Origin: Erythrobacter sp.
GTDB taxonomy: Bacteria > Pseudomonadota > Alphaproteobacteria > Sphingomonadales > Sphingomonadaceae
Assembly: GCF_024305245.1 (NCBI RefSeq)
Contig: NZ_JAMWYX010000003.1
Location: 337,176-401,175 of the forward strand
Direction of reading: 5' to 3'
Length of the DNA: 64,000 nt
Position 1 is the first letter of the stretch, and each line of letters opens with the position of its first letter. Below are positions 53,764 through 63,938 of this stretch, in pieces. A program made the position numbers and the translations under genes. A model generated the notes under the pieces. That model made no database searches and had not been told where the DNA came from. It saw only the letters and a list, made by a program, of their open reading frames with translations.

Positions 53764-56700
53764 GCGGCGGTAACGGCCTCGTCTTCCCGTTGCAGGGCAA
53801 CCAGCTGCTCGCGGCAGAGCCGCAGGACAATGTCTGGCTTTCGGCCTCGGCGGGAACGGGCAAGACGCAAGTGCTGTCCGCGCGCGTGCTGCGGTTGCTG
53901 TTGCTGCCCGATGTCGCGCCGTCGCAGATATTGTGCCTCACCTTCACCAAGGCGGGCGCGGCGGAGATGGCCAACCGCATCAACGCGGTGCTCGCCCGCT
54001 GGGTGCGCCTGCCTGCGACAGCGCTGGCGAAAGAGCTGCGGCATCTTGGCGCGGATATCGGCCCGGAAAGCCTCGAACGCGCACGCAGTCTGTTCGCCAG
54101 CGTGCTCGATTGCCCCGGCGGCGGGCTGCGGATCGATACGATCCACGCATTTGCCCAATACCTGATCGGCAATTTCCCCGAGGAAGCGGGGCTCGCGCCC
54201 GGCACGCGGGTGATGGATGATCGCAGCCGCGAATTGCTGGCGCGCGATGTGCTGACCGATTTCGTCGTGGAGGCGGAGCGTACCAATGATGTCCGGCTGC
54301 TGGACGGGATCGAACTGTTCACCACCCGCAAGGATCCGGCTGCGCTGCACAAATGGTTGATGCGCGCGGCCGAGGCGCAAGACTTGTGGGAAGGGCCGAC
54401 CGGCTGGCAATCGCCGATGGCGGCGCAGGTGTGTCAGACATTGGGCATGCCTGCCGATGCGGACGTGGTCTGGACGGCCCAGCCGCTCGATCCCGATCTT
54501 TTCCCTGACGACATTCTGATGGCAATGCTGCCTGCGCTGGATGGCTGGAAAGCCAAGACCGGGCAGGAGGCAGCAGCCTTCCTTCGCCAGTGGCTGGCGT
54601 TGGATCTGGCAGCGCGTGTTGAAGCCGTGGCGGGTTTTCGCAAGACCATCCTCAAGGCCGATGGTGAGCCGCGCAAGATGGAGGGGGCAACGAAGAATGA
54701 CCCCGACTTTACCCGCCATCAGGATGACATTGCCGAGGCGGTTCGCGAATATGAAGACCGCCTTGCGCTGCTCGCCTGCGCCGAAATCGTCACTGCCGCG
54801 CTCGAAATAGGCCGCGCCTTTGCCGTGCGCTGGGAAGCGCGCAAGGCCCGCGAAGGGCTGCTCGATTTCGGCGACCTGATCCGCAAGGCTGCCGCGCTGC
54901 TGTCCGACCGCGAGGCTTCGGACTGGATCCGCTACAAGCTCGATCGCCATTTCGATCACATCCTGATCGACGAGGCGCAGGATACCAACCAGAGCCAGTG
55001 GGACATCGTCGAAGCCCTGATCGACGATTTCTTCAGCGGCGAGGGTGCGCGCGGCGATACGCTGCGCACGATCTTCACCGTCGGCGATTACAAGCAGGCG
55101 ATCTTCGGCTTTCAGGGCACCAGTCCGGAAAACTTCGCCCGCGCCAAACAACGCGTCGAGGCGCGGATCACGCAGGCGCGCGACGGCATCCGCGCCGGCC
55201 GCGTCAATCGCCGCGCGCCGGGGTGGCAGGATCTCGATCTCGGCCAGTCCTTCCGGACAGCCGACATCGTCCTCGGCTTCGTCAACCGAATGATCGATGC
55301 GCTGGGCTTTCCGGCCTTCGGCCTCGACCGTGAACCGCCACCGCACATTGGCGCCGAGCGGCCCGGTCTTGTTACCCTGTGGCCGCCGGTGGTGCCGGAT
55401 AAAGGCGAGCGCGAGAGCGACGACGATTACGAGGACAGGGGCGCAGGCGACAACGAGGACAGCGAGCGCGACTGGTTGCCCCGGCACGATACGCTGCTGG
55501 CCGAACGGATCGCCGATCAGGTGCACCGCTGGATCAGCCTTGAAGATCCTTTCGTGCTGGAAAAGGGCACCCGCCGCAATGCGCAGGCGGGCGATATCAT
55601 GGTGCTGGTGCGCCAGCGCAAGGAACTTGCCGCCCAGATCGTGGCCAAGCTTTATGCGCGCGGCGTGCCGGTTGCGGGGGTTGACCGGTTGCGGCTGGGC
55701 GCGCCGCTGGCGGTGAAGGACGTGATGGCCGCGCTGCGGTTCGCTGCGCAGCCGCAGGACGATCTCAGTCTCGCCAACCTGCTTGCCTCGCCGCTGATCG
55801 GGTGGACGCAGGACGATATCCTTGCCCATGTTCCGCGCGCGCCCAAGCAGCGCCTGTGGGATCACCTGCGCCGCGAAGGTGCGCCCGAACGGGTGGCCGC
55901 GACTGCTGACAAGTTGCGCGATCTGCTCCGCCGCGCGGATTACCAGACCCCGCAGGCGCTGATCGCATGGCTGCTGAACGGCCCATGGCAGGGACGGGCG
56001 CAGCTGATCGCGCGATTGGGCGCGGAGGCCAATAATCCGCTCGACGAACTTATCAACGCTGCCTTTGCCTATCAGGCCGAACACTGGCCCAGCCTTGCCG
56101 GTTTCATCGCCTGGTTCGATGCAGGGACAGGCGATCTGAAGCGCGATTCGGACAGTGCCCGCGGTCAGGTACGGGTGATGACGGTGCATGGGTCGAAGGG
56201 CTTGCAGGCGCCGATCGTGATCCTTGCCGATGCCACCGGCGCGCCGGGCGATCCGGGTGATCTGGCGCTGGACGACAACCCTCTCGGCCTGGCCGGTGAT
56301 CGCCCGCGCCAGGTGCCGCTCCCGCCGCTGTCGAAGGAGGAGCGCAAGGGGCCGATTGCCGAGGCAGAGGAAGCCAAGCGGACGAGCGCGCTGCAGGAAC
56401 ACTGGCGGCTGCTCTATGTCGCGCTGACCCGCGCCGAGGAAGCGCTGTTCATCGGCGGGTCGCTCAACAAGAACGAAGCGAAGAAGGGCGAGCCGCACGA
56501 GGGTAGCTGGTATGCCCGGCTCGCGCCGCTGTTCGAAGGTGAACAGATCGACGACCCGGTGTGGCTGTGGCGCAAGGAATGGGGCGAGCGGGCCGAGCCT
56601 TTGGTGCGCGAAGATGGCGCGCCCGCCGATATCGCGCCTCCCGAACTGCCGCACTGGGCGACGACTCCGATCGGCCCTGAGCCGCGCCCGCCGCGCCCGC

Positions 56701-57305
56701 TTGCGCCGTCGAGCGCGGGCGAGGAGGGCGGGGCCGAACCGCCGCTGCCACCCGAGGCTGCGCGCAATGCGGCGCGGCGCGGCAGCCTGATCCACCGCTT
56801 GCTCGAACGGCTGCCCGATGTTGCGGCGGATGATCGCGAGCCTGCCGCGCGGCGCTGGCTTGAACGGCAGGCAGGCGATCTGCCGGACGACGTCCGCAAA
56901 GAGATGCTGGCCGCGGCGTTGGGGGTCATCGATCATCCCGACTTTGCAACGCTGTTTTCCCCGCACGCGCTGGCCGAAGTGCCGCTGGCCGCGACAATCG
57001 GCGGCGTGGTGGTGGCGGGCACTGCCGACCGGCTGCTGATCGAGGATGCGCGCATCACCGTGGTCGATTTCAAGACCACCCGCCGCCCGCCTGCCAGCGC
57101 CGCTGCGATCCCTGCGGCGACCTTGCGCCAGATGGCGGCCTATGTCGCAGCGATCGAAGCGATCTATCCAGGGCGCGATGTGCGCGCTGGCGTGCTCTAC
57201 ACTCATGCTCCGGTATTGTTCGACCTCGCGCCCGAAGACCTGCAGCGGCACAAGATCGCGTTGCAGACCCCGCAGCAATCCTTGTCACTGCCGGATATTG
57301 AGTGA
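53760..57305 (+). CDS. addA: Double-strand break repair helicase-nuclease AddA
   Basis: UvrD-type 3'-5' helicase and nuclease subunit of AddAB. The 1181 residues carry Walker A ASAGTGKTQVLSARV, CLTFTKAGAAEMANRI, Walker B ILIDEAQDTNQSQW, FTVGDYKQAIFGFQG, MTVHGSKGLQAPIVILADA and LYVALTRAEEALF. The C-terminal RecB-like nuclease has VVDFKTTRRPP and QMAAYVAAIEAIYPG. ATGA overlap with addB. Last of the run starting at divL; trxA follows after 71 bases with its own ribosome site. Confidence 0.94.
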   Translation: MSGGNGLVFPLQGNQLLAAEPQDNVWLSASAGTGKTQVLSARVLRLLLLPDVAPSQILCLTFTKAGAAEMANRINAVLARWVRLPATALAKELRHLGADIGPESLERARSLFASVLDCPGGGLRIDTIHAFAQYLIGNFPEEAGLAPGTRVMDDRSRELLARDVLTDFVVEAERTNDVRLLDGIELFTTRKDPAALHKWLMRAAEAQDLWEGPTGWQSPMAAQVCQTLGMPADADVVWTAQPLDPDLFPDDILMAMLPALDGWKAKTGQEAAAFLRQWLALDLAARVEAVAGFRKTILKADGEPRKMEGATKNDPDFTRHQDDIAEAVREYEDRLALLACAEIVTAALEIGRAFAVRWEARKAREGLLDFGDLIRKAAALLSDREASDWIRYKLDRHFDHILIDEAQDTNQSQWDIVEALIDDFFSGEGARGDTLRTIFTVGDYKQAIFGFQGTSPENFARAKQRVEARITQARDGIRAGRVNRRAPGWQDLDLGQSFRTADIVLGFVNRMIDALGFPAFGLDREPPPHIGAERPGLVTLWPPVVPDKGERESDDDYEDRGAGDNEDSERDWLPRHDTLLAERIADQVHRWISLEDPFVLEKGTRRNAQAGDIMVLVRQRKELAAQIVAKLYARGVPVAGVDRLRLGAPLAVKDVMAALRFAAQPQDDLSLANLLASPLIGWTQDDILAHVPRAPKQRLWDHLRREGAPERVAATADKLRDLLRRADYQTPQALIAWLLNGPWQGRAQLIARLGAEANNPLDELINAAFAYQAEHWPSLAGFIAWFDAGTGDLKRDSDSARGQVRVMTVHGSKGLQAPIVILADATGAPGDPGDLALDDNPLGLAGDRPRQVPLPPLSKEERKGPIAEAEEAKRTSALQEHWRLLYVALTRAEEALFIGGSLNKNEAKKGEPHEGSWYARLAPLFEGEQIDDPVWLWRKEWGERAEPLVREDGAPADIAPPELPHWATTPIGPEPRPPRPLAPSSAGEEGGAEPPLPPEAARNAARRGSLIHRLLERLPDVAADDREPAARRWLERQAGDLPDDVRKEMLAAALGVIDHPDFATLFSPHALAEVPLAATIGGVVVAGTADRLLIEDARITVVDFKTTRRPPASAAAIPAATLRQMAAYVAAIEAIYPGRDVRAGVLYTHAPVLFDLAPEDLQRHKIALQTPQQSLSLPDIE

Positions 57306-57376
57306 AAAGCGGAGCACACTAGATTGCATTGCAAGACGCGGCGCTTCTATCCTGCCGCGCAAAGGAGATTACGATT

Positions 57377-57697
57377 ATGGCCACCGTCAATGTCACCGAT
57401 GCCAGCTTTCAAGCCGATGTGCTCGACAGCGATACCCCCGTTCTGGTCGATTTCTGGGCCGATTGGTGCGGCCCGTGCAAGATGATCGCCCCCGCGCTGG
57501 AGGAAATCAGCGAGGAACTCGACGGGCAGGTGCGGATCGCCAAGGTCGACATCATGGAAAACACCGACATCGCCGCGCAGATGGGCGTGCAGTCGATCCC
57601 GTTGATGGTCCTGTTCAAGAACGGTGAGGCCGTGGCGCGCAAACTGGGCGCTGCGCCCAAGAGCCAGCTCAAGGCGTGGATCGAAAGCGAACTGTAA
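57377..57697 (+). CDS. trxA: Thioredoxin
   Basis: Cytoplasmic disulfide reductant of 106 residues: [14 protein letters not shown] (Cys31/Cys34), then [12 protein letters not shown] with the cis-proline. AAAGGAG sits about 10 bases before the ATG. Directly after addA, the typical alphaproteobacterial addB-addA-trxA order. Confidence 0.96.
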   Translation: MATVNVTDASFQADVLDSDTPVLVDFWADWCGPCKMIAPALEEISEELDGQVRIAKVDIMENTDIAAQMGVQSIPLMVLFKNGEAVARKLGAAPKSQLKAWIESEL

Positions 57698-57746
57698 CGC
57701 CCGCCGCGCCGCCTCCACGCCGCCGCGGCGCGCGTGTAGGAGACAC

Positions 57747-57863
57747 ATGAGACACTGTCCAGGAACCGAAAAATTGCCCGCGCGTCCGGCGCTGGGCAGA
57801 GGGCGGTGGAGTAAGGGTGACGACAGGCCATGCCGGCTGTGCTGGCATGGCCTGTCCAAGTAG
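57747..57863 (+). CDS. Possible 38-residue small protein
   Basis: In the 192-bp gap after trxA, AGGAGACAC precedes an ATG that opens 38 codons (MRHCPGTEKLPARPALGRG), ending in a basic, Cys-containing PCRLCWHGLSK before TAG. The ribosome site is strong but the frame is short, overlaps an inverted repeat (57822-57856) and no family is recognised. Coding status is uncertain. Confidence 0.25.
   Translation: MRHCPGTEKLPARPALGRGRWSKGDDRPCRLCWHGLSK
57822..57856. repeat. 13-bp perfect inverted repeat between convergent genes
   Basis: GACAGGCCATGCC (57822-57834) and GGCATGGCCTGTC (57844-57856) with a 9-base loop. It lies between the trxA end and the convergent IMPase-like gene. It may be a bidirectional terminator lacking a T-run, or an unrelated palindromic element. 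Confidence 0.75.
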
Positions 57864-57889
57864 GAAAGCGCGCCCGAGCCGTCGCTGGA

Positions 57890-58690
57890 TCAGGCCGTGA
57901 CCCGCGCGATAAATTCATCCCAGATCGCCGGGCTCGACGCGCCGACAAGGTCGGGCCTGTCCTGCTCGTCGACCCGGTAATCGCTGCCATCTATCCGCGC
58001 GGCCTTGCCGCCCGCCTCGTTCAGCCACAGCACGCCTGCGGCATGGTCCCAGGCCAGCGTGCGTTTGAAGCTGGAAATGTCGTTGTCGCCCAGCGCGAGG
58101 CGCGGGTACTGCTCGGCGGCGCAGCGTGGAATGTCGACCAGCGTGTAATGCGGCGCCAGCCTGGCATCGACGTCGCGCGATTCCTCGGGCGTCAGAAACA
58201 ACCGGCTGACGGCGGTGACGGGCGGCTGCTGACCGGTGGTGCGCGCGGCAATCCGCGTCCCATCGACAAAGGCACCTTCGCCGCTGCGGGCATGGCAGAA
58301 GCGGTCGCGCAGCGGATCATAGATCCAGCCCGCCACTGCACGGCCCGCATCGGCGAGTGCGACGATGATCCCGAATAGCTCCTTGCCTTCCGAGAAATTG
58401 GCTGTGCCGTCCAAGGGATCGATGATCCAGCACTGGCCAGAAAGCGCGTCCAGCACGGCCCGGTCGGCATGGGCGGCTTCCTCGCCCACCACCGCCACAC
58501 CGGGCGCGAGCTTTGTCAGCGCTTCGGTGAGAAAGGCCTCCACCTCGCGATCGACGATGGTGACAGGGTCGTCCTTGCCCTTCAATTTGATCTCGTGCGC
58601 GGCAAGCTGACGGAAGCGCGGCAGCATCGAGCGCTGCGCGGCAAACCGCATCAGATCGCGAATTTCTGCATCAAGCGCGGAAAGGCTCAC
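57890..58690 (-). CDS. Inositol-monophosphatase-family phosphatase
   Basis: A magnesium-dependent sugar-phosphate phosphatase of 266 residues. Signatures are KDDPVTIVDREVE, VVGEEAAH (metal-binding Glu), WIIDPLDGTANFSEGKELFG and the C-terminal WDHAAGVLWLNEAGG. The family includes inositol monophosphatase, histidinol phosphatase and CysQ; specificity cannot be decided here. GTG start overlapping the argJ stop (GTGA). Confidence 0.87.
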   Translation of the reverse strand: MSLSALDAEIRDLMRFAAQRSMLPRFRQLAAHEIKLKGKDDPVTIVDREVEAFLTEALTKLAPGVAVVGEEAAHADRAVLDALSGQCWIIDPLDGTANFSEGKELFGIIVALADAGRAVAGWIYDPLRDRFCHARSGEGAFVDGTRIAARTTGQQPPVTAVSRLFLTPEESRDVDARLAPHYTLVDIPRCAAEQYPRLALGDNDISSFKRTLAWDHAAGVLWLNEAGGKAARIDGSDYRVDEQDRPDLVGASSPAIWDEFIARVTA

Positions 58691-59913
58691 GACCGGTAAT
58701 CCGCGTTGATCGCGATGTATCCGTGGGTGAGATCGCAAGTCCAGACGGTGGCACGGCCCTCGCCAAGGCCCAGATCGACTGCAATATCGATCCCATCGCC
58801 TTTCAGGTGCGCGGCCACGGGGGCTTCGTCATAGCCCTCGACCGGCAAGCCATCGCGCGCCGTCCAGATCCCGCCGAACGCAATCGAAAGCTTGTCACGG
58901 TCTGCCGGTTCGCCCGCCTTGCCGACCGCCATGACCACGCGGCCCCAGTTGGCGTCCTCACCCGCAATGGCGGTTTTGACCAGCGGCGAATTGGCGATGG
59001 AAAGGCCGATGGTGCGCGCACTTTCATCACTCGCCGCGCCGCTCACGCGGATGGTGATGAATTTTTGGGCACCCTCGCCATCACGCACAACGGCCTGCGC
59101 AAGATTGCGGCACACATCGGTCAGCGCGGCGGCAAAGGCATCCGCGCCGGGGCTGTTCCAGCCCTCTATCCGGCAATTACCCGCCTTGCCTGTCGCAAAA
59201 ACGAGCACTGTGTCGCTGGTCGAGGTGTCGCCGTCGACCGTGATGCAGCTGAACGTCGCCGCATTGGCGCGCTCCAGTGCTCCTTGCAGGAATGCAGGCG
59301 CGACATCGGCATCGGTGAAGACGTATCCCAGCATGGTCGCCATGTCGGGCGCGATCATGCCCGACCCCTTGATGATCCCGGCGAGTTCCACCCGCACATC
59401 GCCCACCATCGCGCTGGCCCCTGCGCCCTTGGCGAAGGTGTCGGTGGTGCCAATCGCATGGGCGGCATCCTCCCATCCGCACGGCTGCGCGTGCAGCGCC
59501 GCTTCGACCCCGGCGCGCGCCTTGTCCTTGGGCAGCGGCACGCCGATCACGCCGGTGGAGGAGACAAACACTTCGTCCGCCGCGCAGCCGAGATGGGCGG
59601 CGACCTGATCCATGATCTGTTCCACTGCCTCGCGCCCGCGATAGCCGGTGAATGCGTTGGAATTGCCCGCGTTGACGATTAGCGCCCGCGCGCGGCCCTG
59701 CTTCACGGCGCTGCGGCCCAGTTCGACTTCGGACGAGGCGCAGGCGCTCTGCGTGAACACGCCCGCGACGCTGGAGCCTTGCGCCAGTTCGGCGAAGGTC
59801 AGGTCGCAGCGGTCCCAGTCCTTGTAGCGCGCTCGCGCGATGCGCAGCGTAACGCCGGCGATGGCAGGCAGTTGCGGGAAGGGAAGGGCCAGCGGAGATC
59901 GGGTGGTTTGCAT
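58687..59913 (-). CDS. argJ: Bifunctional ornithine acetyltransferase / N-acetylglutamate synthase
   Basis: Recycles acetyl from N-acetylornithine to glutamate in arginine synthesis. The 408-residue precursor self-cleaves before a threonine: IIKGSGMIAPDMATMLGY carries it at Thr193. Other motifs are GVFTQSACASSEVELGR, VNAGNSNAFTG, CITVDGDTSTSDT and the C-terminal DLTHGYIAINADYRS. The ATG at 59913 starts the homologous region (MQTTRSPLALPFPQLP). Divergent from the small secreted protein upstream. Confidence 0.96.
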   Translation of the reverse strand: MQTTRSPLALPFPQLPAIAGVTLRIARARYKDWDRCDLTFAELAQGSSVAGVFTQSACASSEVELGRSAVKQGRARALIVNAGNSNAFTGYRGREAVEQIMDQVAAHLGCAADEVFVSSTGVIGVPLPKDKARAGVEAALHAQPCGWEDAAHAIGTTDTFAKGAGASAMVGDVRVELAGIIKGSGMIAPDMATMLGYVFTDADVAPAFLQGALERANAATFSCITVDGDTSTSDTVLVFATGKAGNCRIEGWNSPGADAFAAALTDVCRNLAQAVVRDGEGAQKFITIRVSGAASDESARTIGLSIANSPLVKTAIAGEDANWGRVVMAVGKAGEPADRDKLSIAFGGIWTARDGLPVEGYDEAPVAAHLKGDGIDIAVDLGLGEGRATVWTCDLTHGYIAINADYRS

Positions 59914-60001
59914 GACCGGCGCTCTAGGGCGCTGGCAGCGTCCAGTAAATATCACACAAGCCGGTGGACGAAACGCGGTGGAATCCTTATCTGCACCCAC
60001 G

Positions 60002-60277
60002 ATGACCCGGCACTTCTTCGCCCTTCTGGCCTTGCTTACCGGCCTTGCTGCGATCGGCAGCCCGGCGCACGCCTCGCTGGCCGAGGCGCTGGCGTGCGAT
60101 TCCAGCATCGCCGCAGCCGCCGGGGATGATGCGCGCAGCAGCGAGACTGCCCCCGTTCAGCCCGTACCGGCAACGATCCGCGCGACCCGTGCGGCCGAAG
60201 TGCCCGAAACGCCGCCGGTCGTGCCTGATGCATTGCGCCTGCCGGTGCTGATGGGAATCGAACGCGCCTACGAATAG
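60002..60277 (+). CDS. Small secreted protein, 91 residues
   Basis: Signal peptide [19 protein letters not shown], cleavage near AHA-SL, then a short Ala/Pro/Thr-rich mature part with one cysteine ([10 protein letters not shown]). It ends [14 protein letters not shown]. No known domain. The ribosome site is weak. It precedes secA by 116 bases on the same strand and may share its transcription. Confidence 0.55.
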   Translation: MTRHFFALLALLTGLAAIGSPAHASLAEALACDSSIAAAAGDDARSSETAPVQPVPATIRATRAAEVPETPPVVPDALRLPVLMGIERAYE

Positions 60278-60393
60278 GCCGCGCCTTCGCCCGATTACGA
60301 CGTTTTTGCGCGCAGCGCCCATGCGCGCGCATATTCCCCGCACAATTTCGGCCCGCATTGCAGGGCCGCACTGCTTCAAAGGCACGCCCGACC

Positions 60394-63156
60394 ATGTTCA
60401 ACACCATCATGAAGTCCGTTTTCGGATCGACCAACGACCGCTATGTCAAATCGCTCGGCAAGATCGTCAACCAGATCAACGCATTGGAGCCGGAGCTTCA
60501 GGCGCTCTCCGACGATGACCTGAAAGCCCAGACGACCAAGCTGCGCGGGCTGATCGACGGCGGTGCGAAGCTCGATGACATCCTGCCCGAAGCTTTCGCC
60601 ACGGTGCGCGAGGCATCGGTGCGGGTGTTCGGGATGCGCCATTTCGATGTGCAGCTGATCGGCGGCATCGTGCTCCACCGCGGCGAGATCGCCGAAATGC
60701 GCACCGGTGAGGGCAAGACCCTGATGGCGACGCTGGCAGTCTATCTCAACGCGATCGAGGGCAAGGGCGTCCACGTCGTTACCGTCAATGATTACCTCGC
60801 CCGGCGCGATGCGGCGGAGATGGGGCGGCTGTACAACTGGCTCGGCCTCAGCGTCGGCGTGATCGTGCCCAACATGCCCGAGGAGATGAAGCGCGATGCC
60901 TATCACGCCGACATCACCTACGGCACCAACAACGAATTCGGCTTCGATTACCTGCGCGACAACATGAAGCACGAACGCGCCCAGATGGCGCAGCGCCCGT
61001 TCAACTTCGCCATCGTCGACGAGGTCGATTCGATCCTGATCGACGAAGCGCGCACGCCGCTGATTATCTCCGGCCCGACCGAGGACAAGTCCGACCTCTA
61101 CGTTCAACTCGATCAGGTGGCGCGCGAAATCCCGGTCGAATGGCTCGACATCGACGAGAAGGTGAAGCGCGTCCAGCTTACCGAAGACGGGCTGGAAGAA
61201 GTCGAGAAGCTGCTGATCGAGAAGGGTCTGCTCGCCACCTCCAACCTTTACGATGTCGAGAACACGCAGGTCGTGCACCATCTCGATCAGGCGCTGGTCG
61301 CCGTCTTCGCCCGCAAGCGCGATACCGATTATATCGTCAAGGACGGCAAGGTCATCATCATCGACGAATTCACCGGACGGATGATGGACGGACGCCGCTG
61401 GTCGAACGGGCTGCACCAGGCGGTGGAAGCCAAGGAAGGCGTGCGGATTGAGCCTGAAAACCAGACCATGGCCTCGATCACCTTCCAGAACTATTTCCGG
61501 ATGTACCCCAAGCTTTCCGGCATGACCGGTACGGCTGCCACCGAAGCGGCGGAGTTCTGGGACATCTACAAGGTCGGCGTCGTCGAAATCCCGACCAACC
61601 TGCCGGTCGCCCGCGTCGACGAGGAAGACGAATTCTACAAGAACACGATCGATAAATTCGGCGCGATTGCCAAGGCGATCAAGGACAAGAACGAGATCGG
61701 CCAACCGGTGCTGGTCGGCACGGTTTCCATCGAGAAGTCCGAATTGCTCAGCCAGTTCCTCGACAAGGAAGGGGTCGAGCATGCAGTGCTCAACGCCCGG
61801 ATGCACGAACAGGAAGCGCGGATCGTTGCGCAGGCGGGCCGCCTCGGGGCTGTCACCATCGCCACCAACATGGCCGGGCGCGGCACCGACATCCAGCTGG
61901 GCGGCAATGTCGAATACCGCATTCAGGACGAACTCGGCGAAATGCCCGAGGGGCCGGAGCGCGATGAAGCCATCGCCCGCATCAAGGCCGAAGTCGCGGC
62001 GGAAAAGAAGCAGGTGATCGAGGCGGGCGGATTGTTCGTGCTCGGCACCGAACGCCACGAATCGCGCCGGATCGACAACCAGCTGCGCGGCCGCTCGGGC
62101 CGTCAGGGCGACCCCGGCCTGTCGCGCTTCTACCTGTGTCTCGAAGACGACCTGCTGCGCATCTTCGGCCCCGACACGCTGTTTTCCAAGATGATGAAAT
62201 CGAACCTTGCCGACGGCGAGGCGATCGGTTCCAAGTGGCTGTCCAAGGCGATCGAGACCGCGCAGAAGAAGGTTGAAGCGCGCAATTACGACATGCGCAA
62301 ACAGGTCGTGCAATACGACGACGTGATGAACGACCAGCGCAAGGTGGTTTACGAACAACGCGCCGAGATCATGGATTCCGAGGCGGTCGACGACGTGGTG
62401 GTCGATATGCGCCACGACACGATCAACACCATCGTCGGCACCGCCTGCCCGCCGGGCTCCTACCCCGAACAGTGGGACATGGATGGGCTGAAGCAGAAGG
62501 TGGAGGAAATTTTCGGCCTCCAGCCGGCGTTCGACGAATGGCTGGCTGAAGACCAGGTCGAACCCGAGCTGCTCGAAGAACGACTGCGCACGCTGACCGA
62601 TGGCATGATGGACGAAAAGGTCGCGGCCTCCGATCCGGCGATCTGGCGGGTCGTGGAAAAGGACGTGCTGCTGCGCCAGCTCGATCACCACTGGAAGGAA
62701 CACCTCGCCACGCTGGATGCGCTGCGGCAGGTGATCTGGATGCGTTCGATCGCGCAGAAGCAGCCGATCAACGAATACAAGCAGGAAGCATTCGGCCTGT
62801 TCGAATCGATGCTCGACACCCTGCGCGAGGAAGTGACGCGGATTCTGTTCCGGGCCGAACTCAGGGTCGAAGCACCGCAGGCGCAGCGGTTGCCCGACCT
62901 GCCCGATTTCCTGACCGGCCACATCGACCCGCTGACCGGGCTCGACAATTCGAATGACGGCGACGGATCGGAACGGCGGCCCGAATTGTTCGGCTCGCTT
63001 GCCGGTTCCACGCGGGCGGCATCGGGGCCGGGCGGGGCCAATCCCGATAACCCCTTCGCCAATCTCGACATCAGCCGCAATGCGCCGTGCCCGTGCGGGA
63101 GCGGCAACAAGTACAAGCATTGCCACGGTGCCGTCGGCGCGAAGCAGATCGTCTGA
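60394..63156 (+). CDS. secA: Preprotein translocase ATPase SecA
   Basis: Motor of the Sec export pathway. The 920 residues contain Walker [23 protein letters not shown], Walker [18 protein letters not shown], the preprotein cross-linking domain, [25 protein letters not shown], the helical scaffold and a C-terminal zinc-binding SecB-interaction motif ([16 protein letters not shown]). I chose ATG 60394 ([12 protein letters not shown]), the conserved N-terminus. The full family length is present. Confidence 0.98.
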   Translation: MFNTIMKSVFGSTNDRYVKSLGKIVNQINALEPELQALSDDDLKAQTTKLRGLIDGGAKLDDILPEAFATVREASVRVFGMRHFDVQLIGGIVLHRGEIAEMRTGEGKTLMATLAVYLNAIEGKGVHVVTVNDYLARRDAAEMGRLYNWLGLSVGVIVPNMPEEMKRDAYHADITYGTNNEFGFDYLRDNMKHERAQMAQRPFNFAIVDEVDSILIDEARTPLIISGPTEDKSDLYVQLDQVAREIPVEWLDIDEKVKRVQLTEDGLEEVEKLLIEKGLLATSNLYDVENTQVVHHLDQALVAVFARKRDTDYIVKDGKVIIIDEFTGRMMDGRRWSNGLHQAVEAKEGVRIEPENQTMASITFQNYFRMYPKLSGMTGTAATEAAEFWDIYKVGVVEIPTNLPVARVDEEDEFYKNTIDKFGAIAKAIKDKNEIGQPVLVGTVSIEKSELLSQFLDKEGVEHAVLNARMHEQEARIVAQAGRLGAVTIATNMAGRGTDIQLGGNVEYRIQDELGEMPEGPERDEAIARIKAEVAAEKKQVIEAGGLFVLGTERHESRRIDNQLRGRSGRQGDPGLSRFYLCLEDDLLRIFGPDTLFSKMMKSNLADGEAIGSKWLSKAIETAQKKVEARNYDMRKQVVQYDDVMNDQRKVVYEQRAEIMDSEAVDDVVVDMRHDTINTIVGTACPPGSYPEQWDMDGLKQKVEEIFGLQPAFDEWLAEDQVEPELLEERLRTLTDGMMDEKVAASDPAIWRVVEKDVLLRQLDHHWKEHLATLDALRQVIWMRSIAQKQPINEYKQEAFGLFESMLDTLREEVTRILFRAELRVEAPQAQRLPDLPDFLTGHIDPLTGLDNSNDGDGSERRPELFGSLAGSTRAASGPGGANPDNPFANLDISRNAPCPCGSGNKYKHCHGAVGAKQIV

Positions 63157-63182
63157 GCCGCAGCACCGGCGGGGCCTGAACG

Positions 63183-63938
63183 ATGATCGGAGCGGTGCCG
63201 GTGCTGTTGGCGCTCGGCTTCTTCGTTACCGCTCTGCTCTATGCCAGCGTCGGTTTCGGCGGCGGCTCGACCTATTCGGCGCTGCTTGCGCTGTCGGGCC
63301 TCGATTACCGGCTGCTGCCGCTGATCTCGCTGGCCTGCAATATCGTCGTGGTGGCGGGCGCAAGTATCCGCTTTGCGCGCGCGGGCATCACGCCGTGGAA
63401 ACCGGCGCTGGTGCTGGTCGGGCTGGCGGCACCGGCGAGCTTTGCGGGCGGCTTGATCCCCATCGGGCGCGAGGCGTTTCTGACGCTGCTGGGCGCAAGT
63501 CTGGTGCTGACCAGCCTCTCCATGCTGATCCCCGTCGCCAGGGAGCGCGCGGGCGAGCCGACACGCCTTGCCCGCTGGGTGCCTTTCGTCGCGCCGCCGC
63601 TGGGGTTTCTCGCGGGACTTGTGGGCATCGGGGGAGGGATATTCCTCGCCCCGCTGCTGCATCTGGCGCGCTGGCAGGGCGCGCGCGCGATCGCTGCCAC
63701 GGCAAGTCTGTTCATCCTCGTCAATTCGCTGTTCGGTCTGGCCGGGCAGCTGCTCAAGAGCGGGCCGGATTTGATGGGACAGGCCATCCCTGCCGCGTTG
63801 CCCCTGCTGCTGGCGGTGGTGATCGGCGGGCAAATCGGCAGCCTTCTGGCGGTGCGGCTATTGCCGCTACAGTGGATCCGCTGGCTGACGGCTGTGCTGG
63901 TCCTTGTGGTCGGCGTGCGGCTTCTGGTCGGGTTGTGA
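63183..63938 (+). CDS. TSUP-family membrane permease (TauE/SafE-like)
   Basis: A 251-residue integral membrane protein with about eight spans. It has the two-fold glycine motifs of the TSUP family: YASVGFGGGSTYSALLAL near the N-terminus and GFLAGLVGIGGGIFLAPLL in the second half. The family exports sulfite, sulfoacetate or related organosulfur anions; the substrate is unknown here. Starts 27 bases after secA. The last 62 bases of the window after it hold nothing I can identify. Confidence 0.88.
   Translation: MIGAVPVLLALGFFVTALLYASVGFGGGSTYSALLALSGLDYRLLPLISLACNIVVVAGASIRFARAGITPWKPALVLVGLAAPASFAGGLIPIGREAFLTLLGASLVLTSLSMLIPVARERAGEPTRLARWVPFVAPPLGFLAGLVGIGGGIFLAPLLHLARWQGARAIAATASLFILVNSLFGLAGQLLKSGPDLMGQAIPAALPLLLAVVIGGQIGSLLAVRLLPLQWIRWLTAVLVLVVGVRLLVGL

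Noticed and set aside
60376..63126. Long open frame antisense to secA
   Set aside because: secA is unmistakable on the plus strand; the reverse frame shows no family features.
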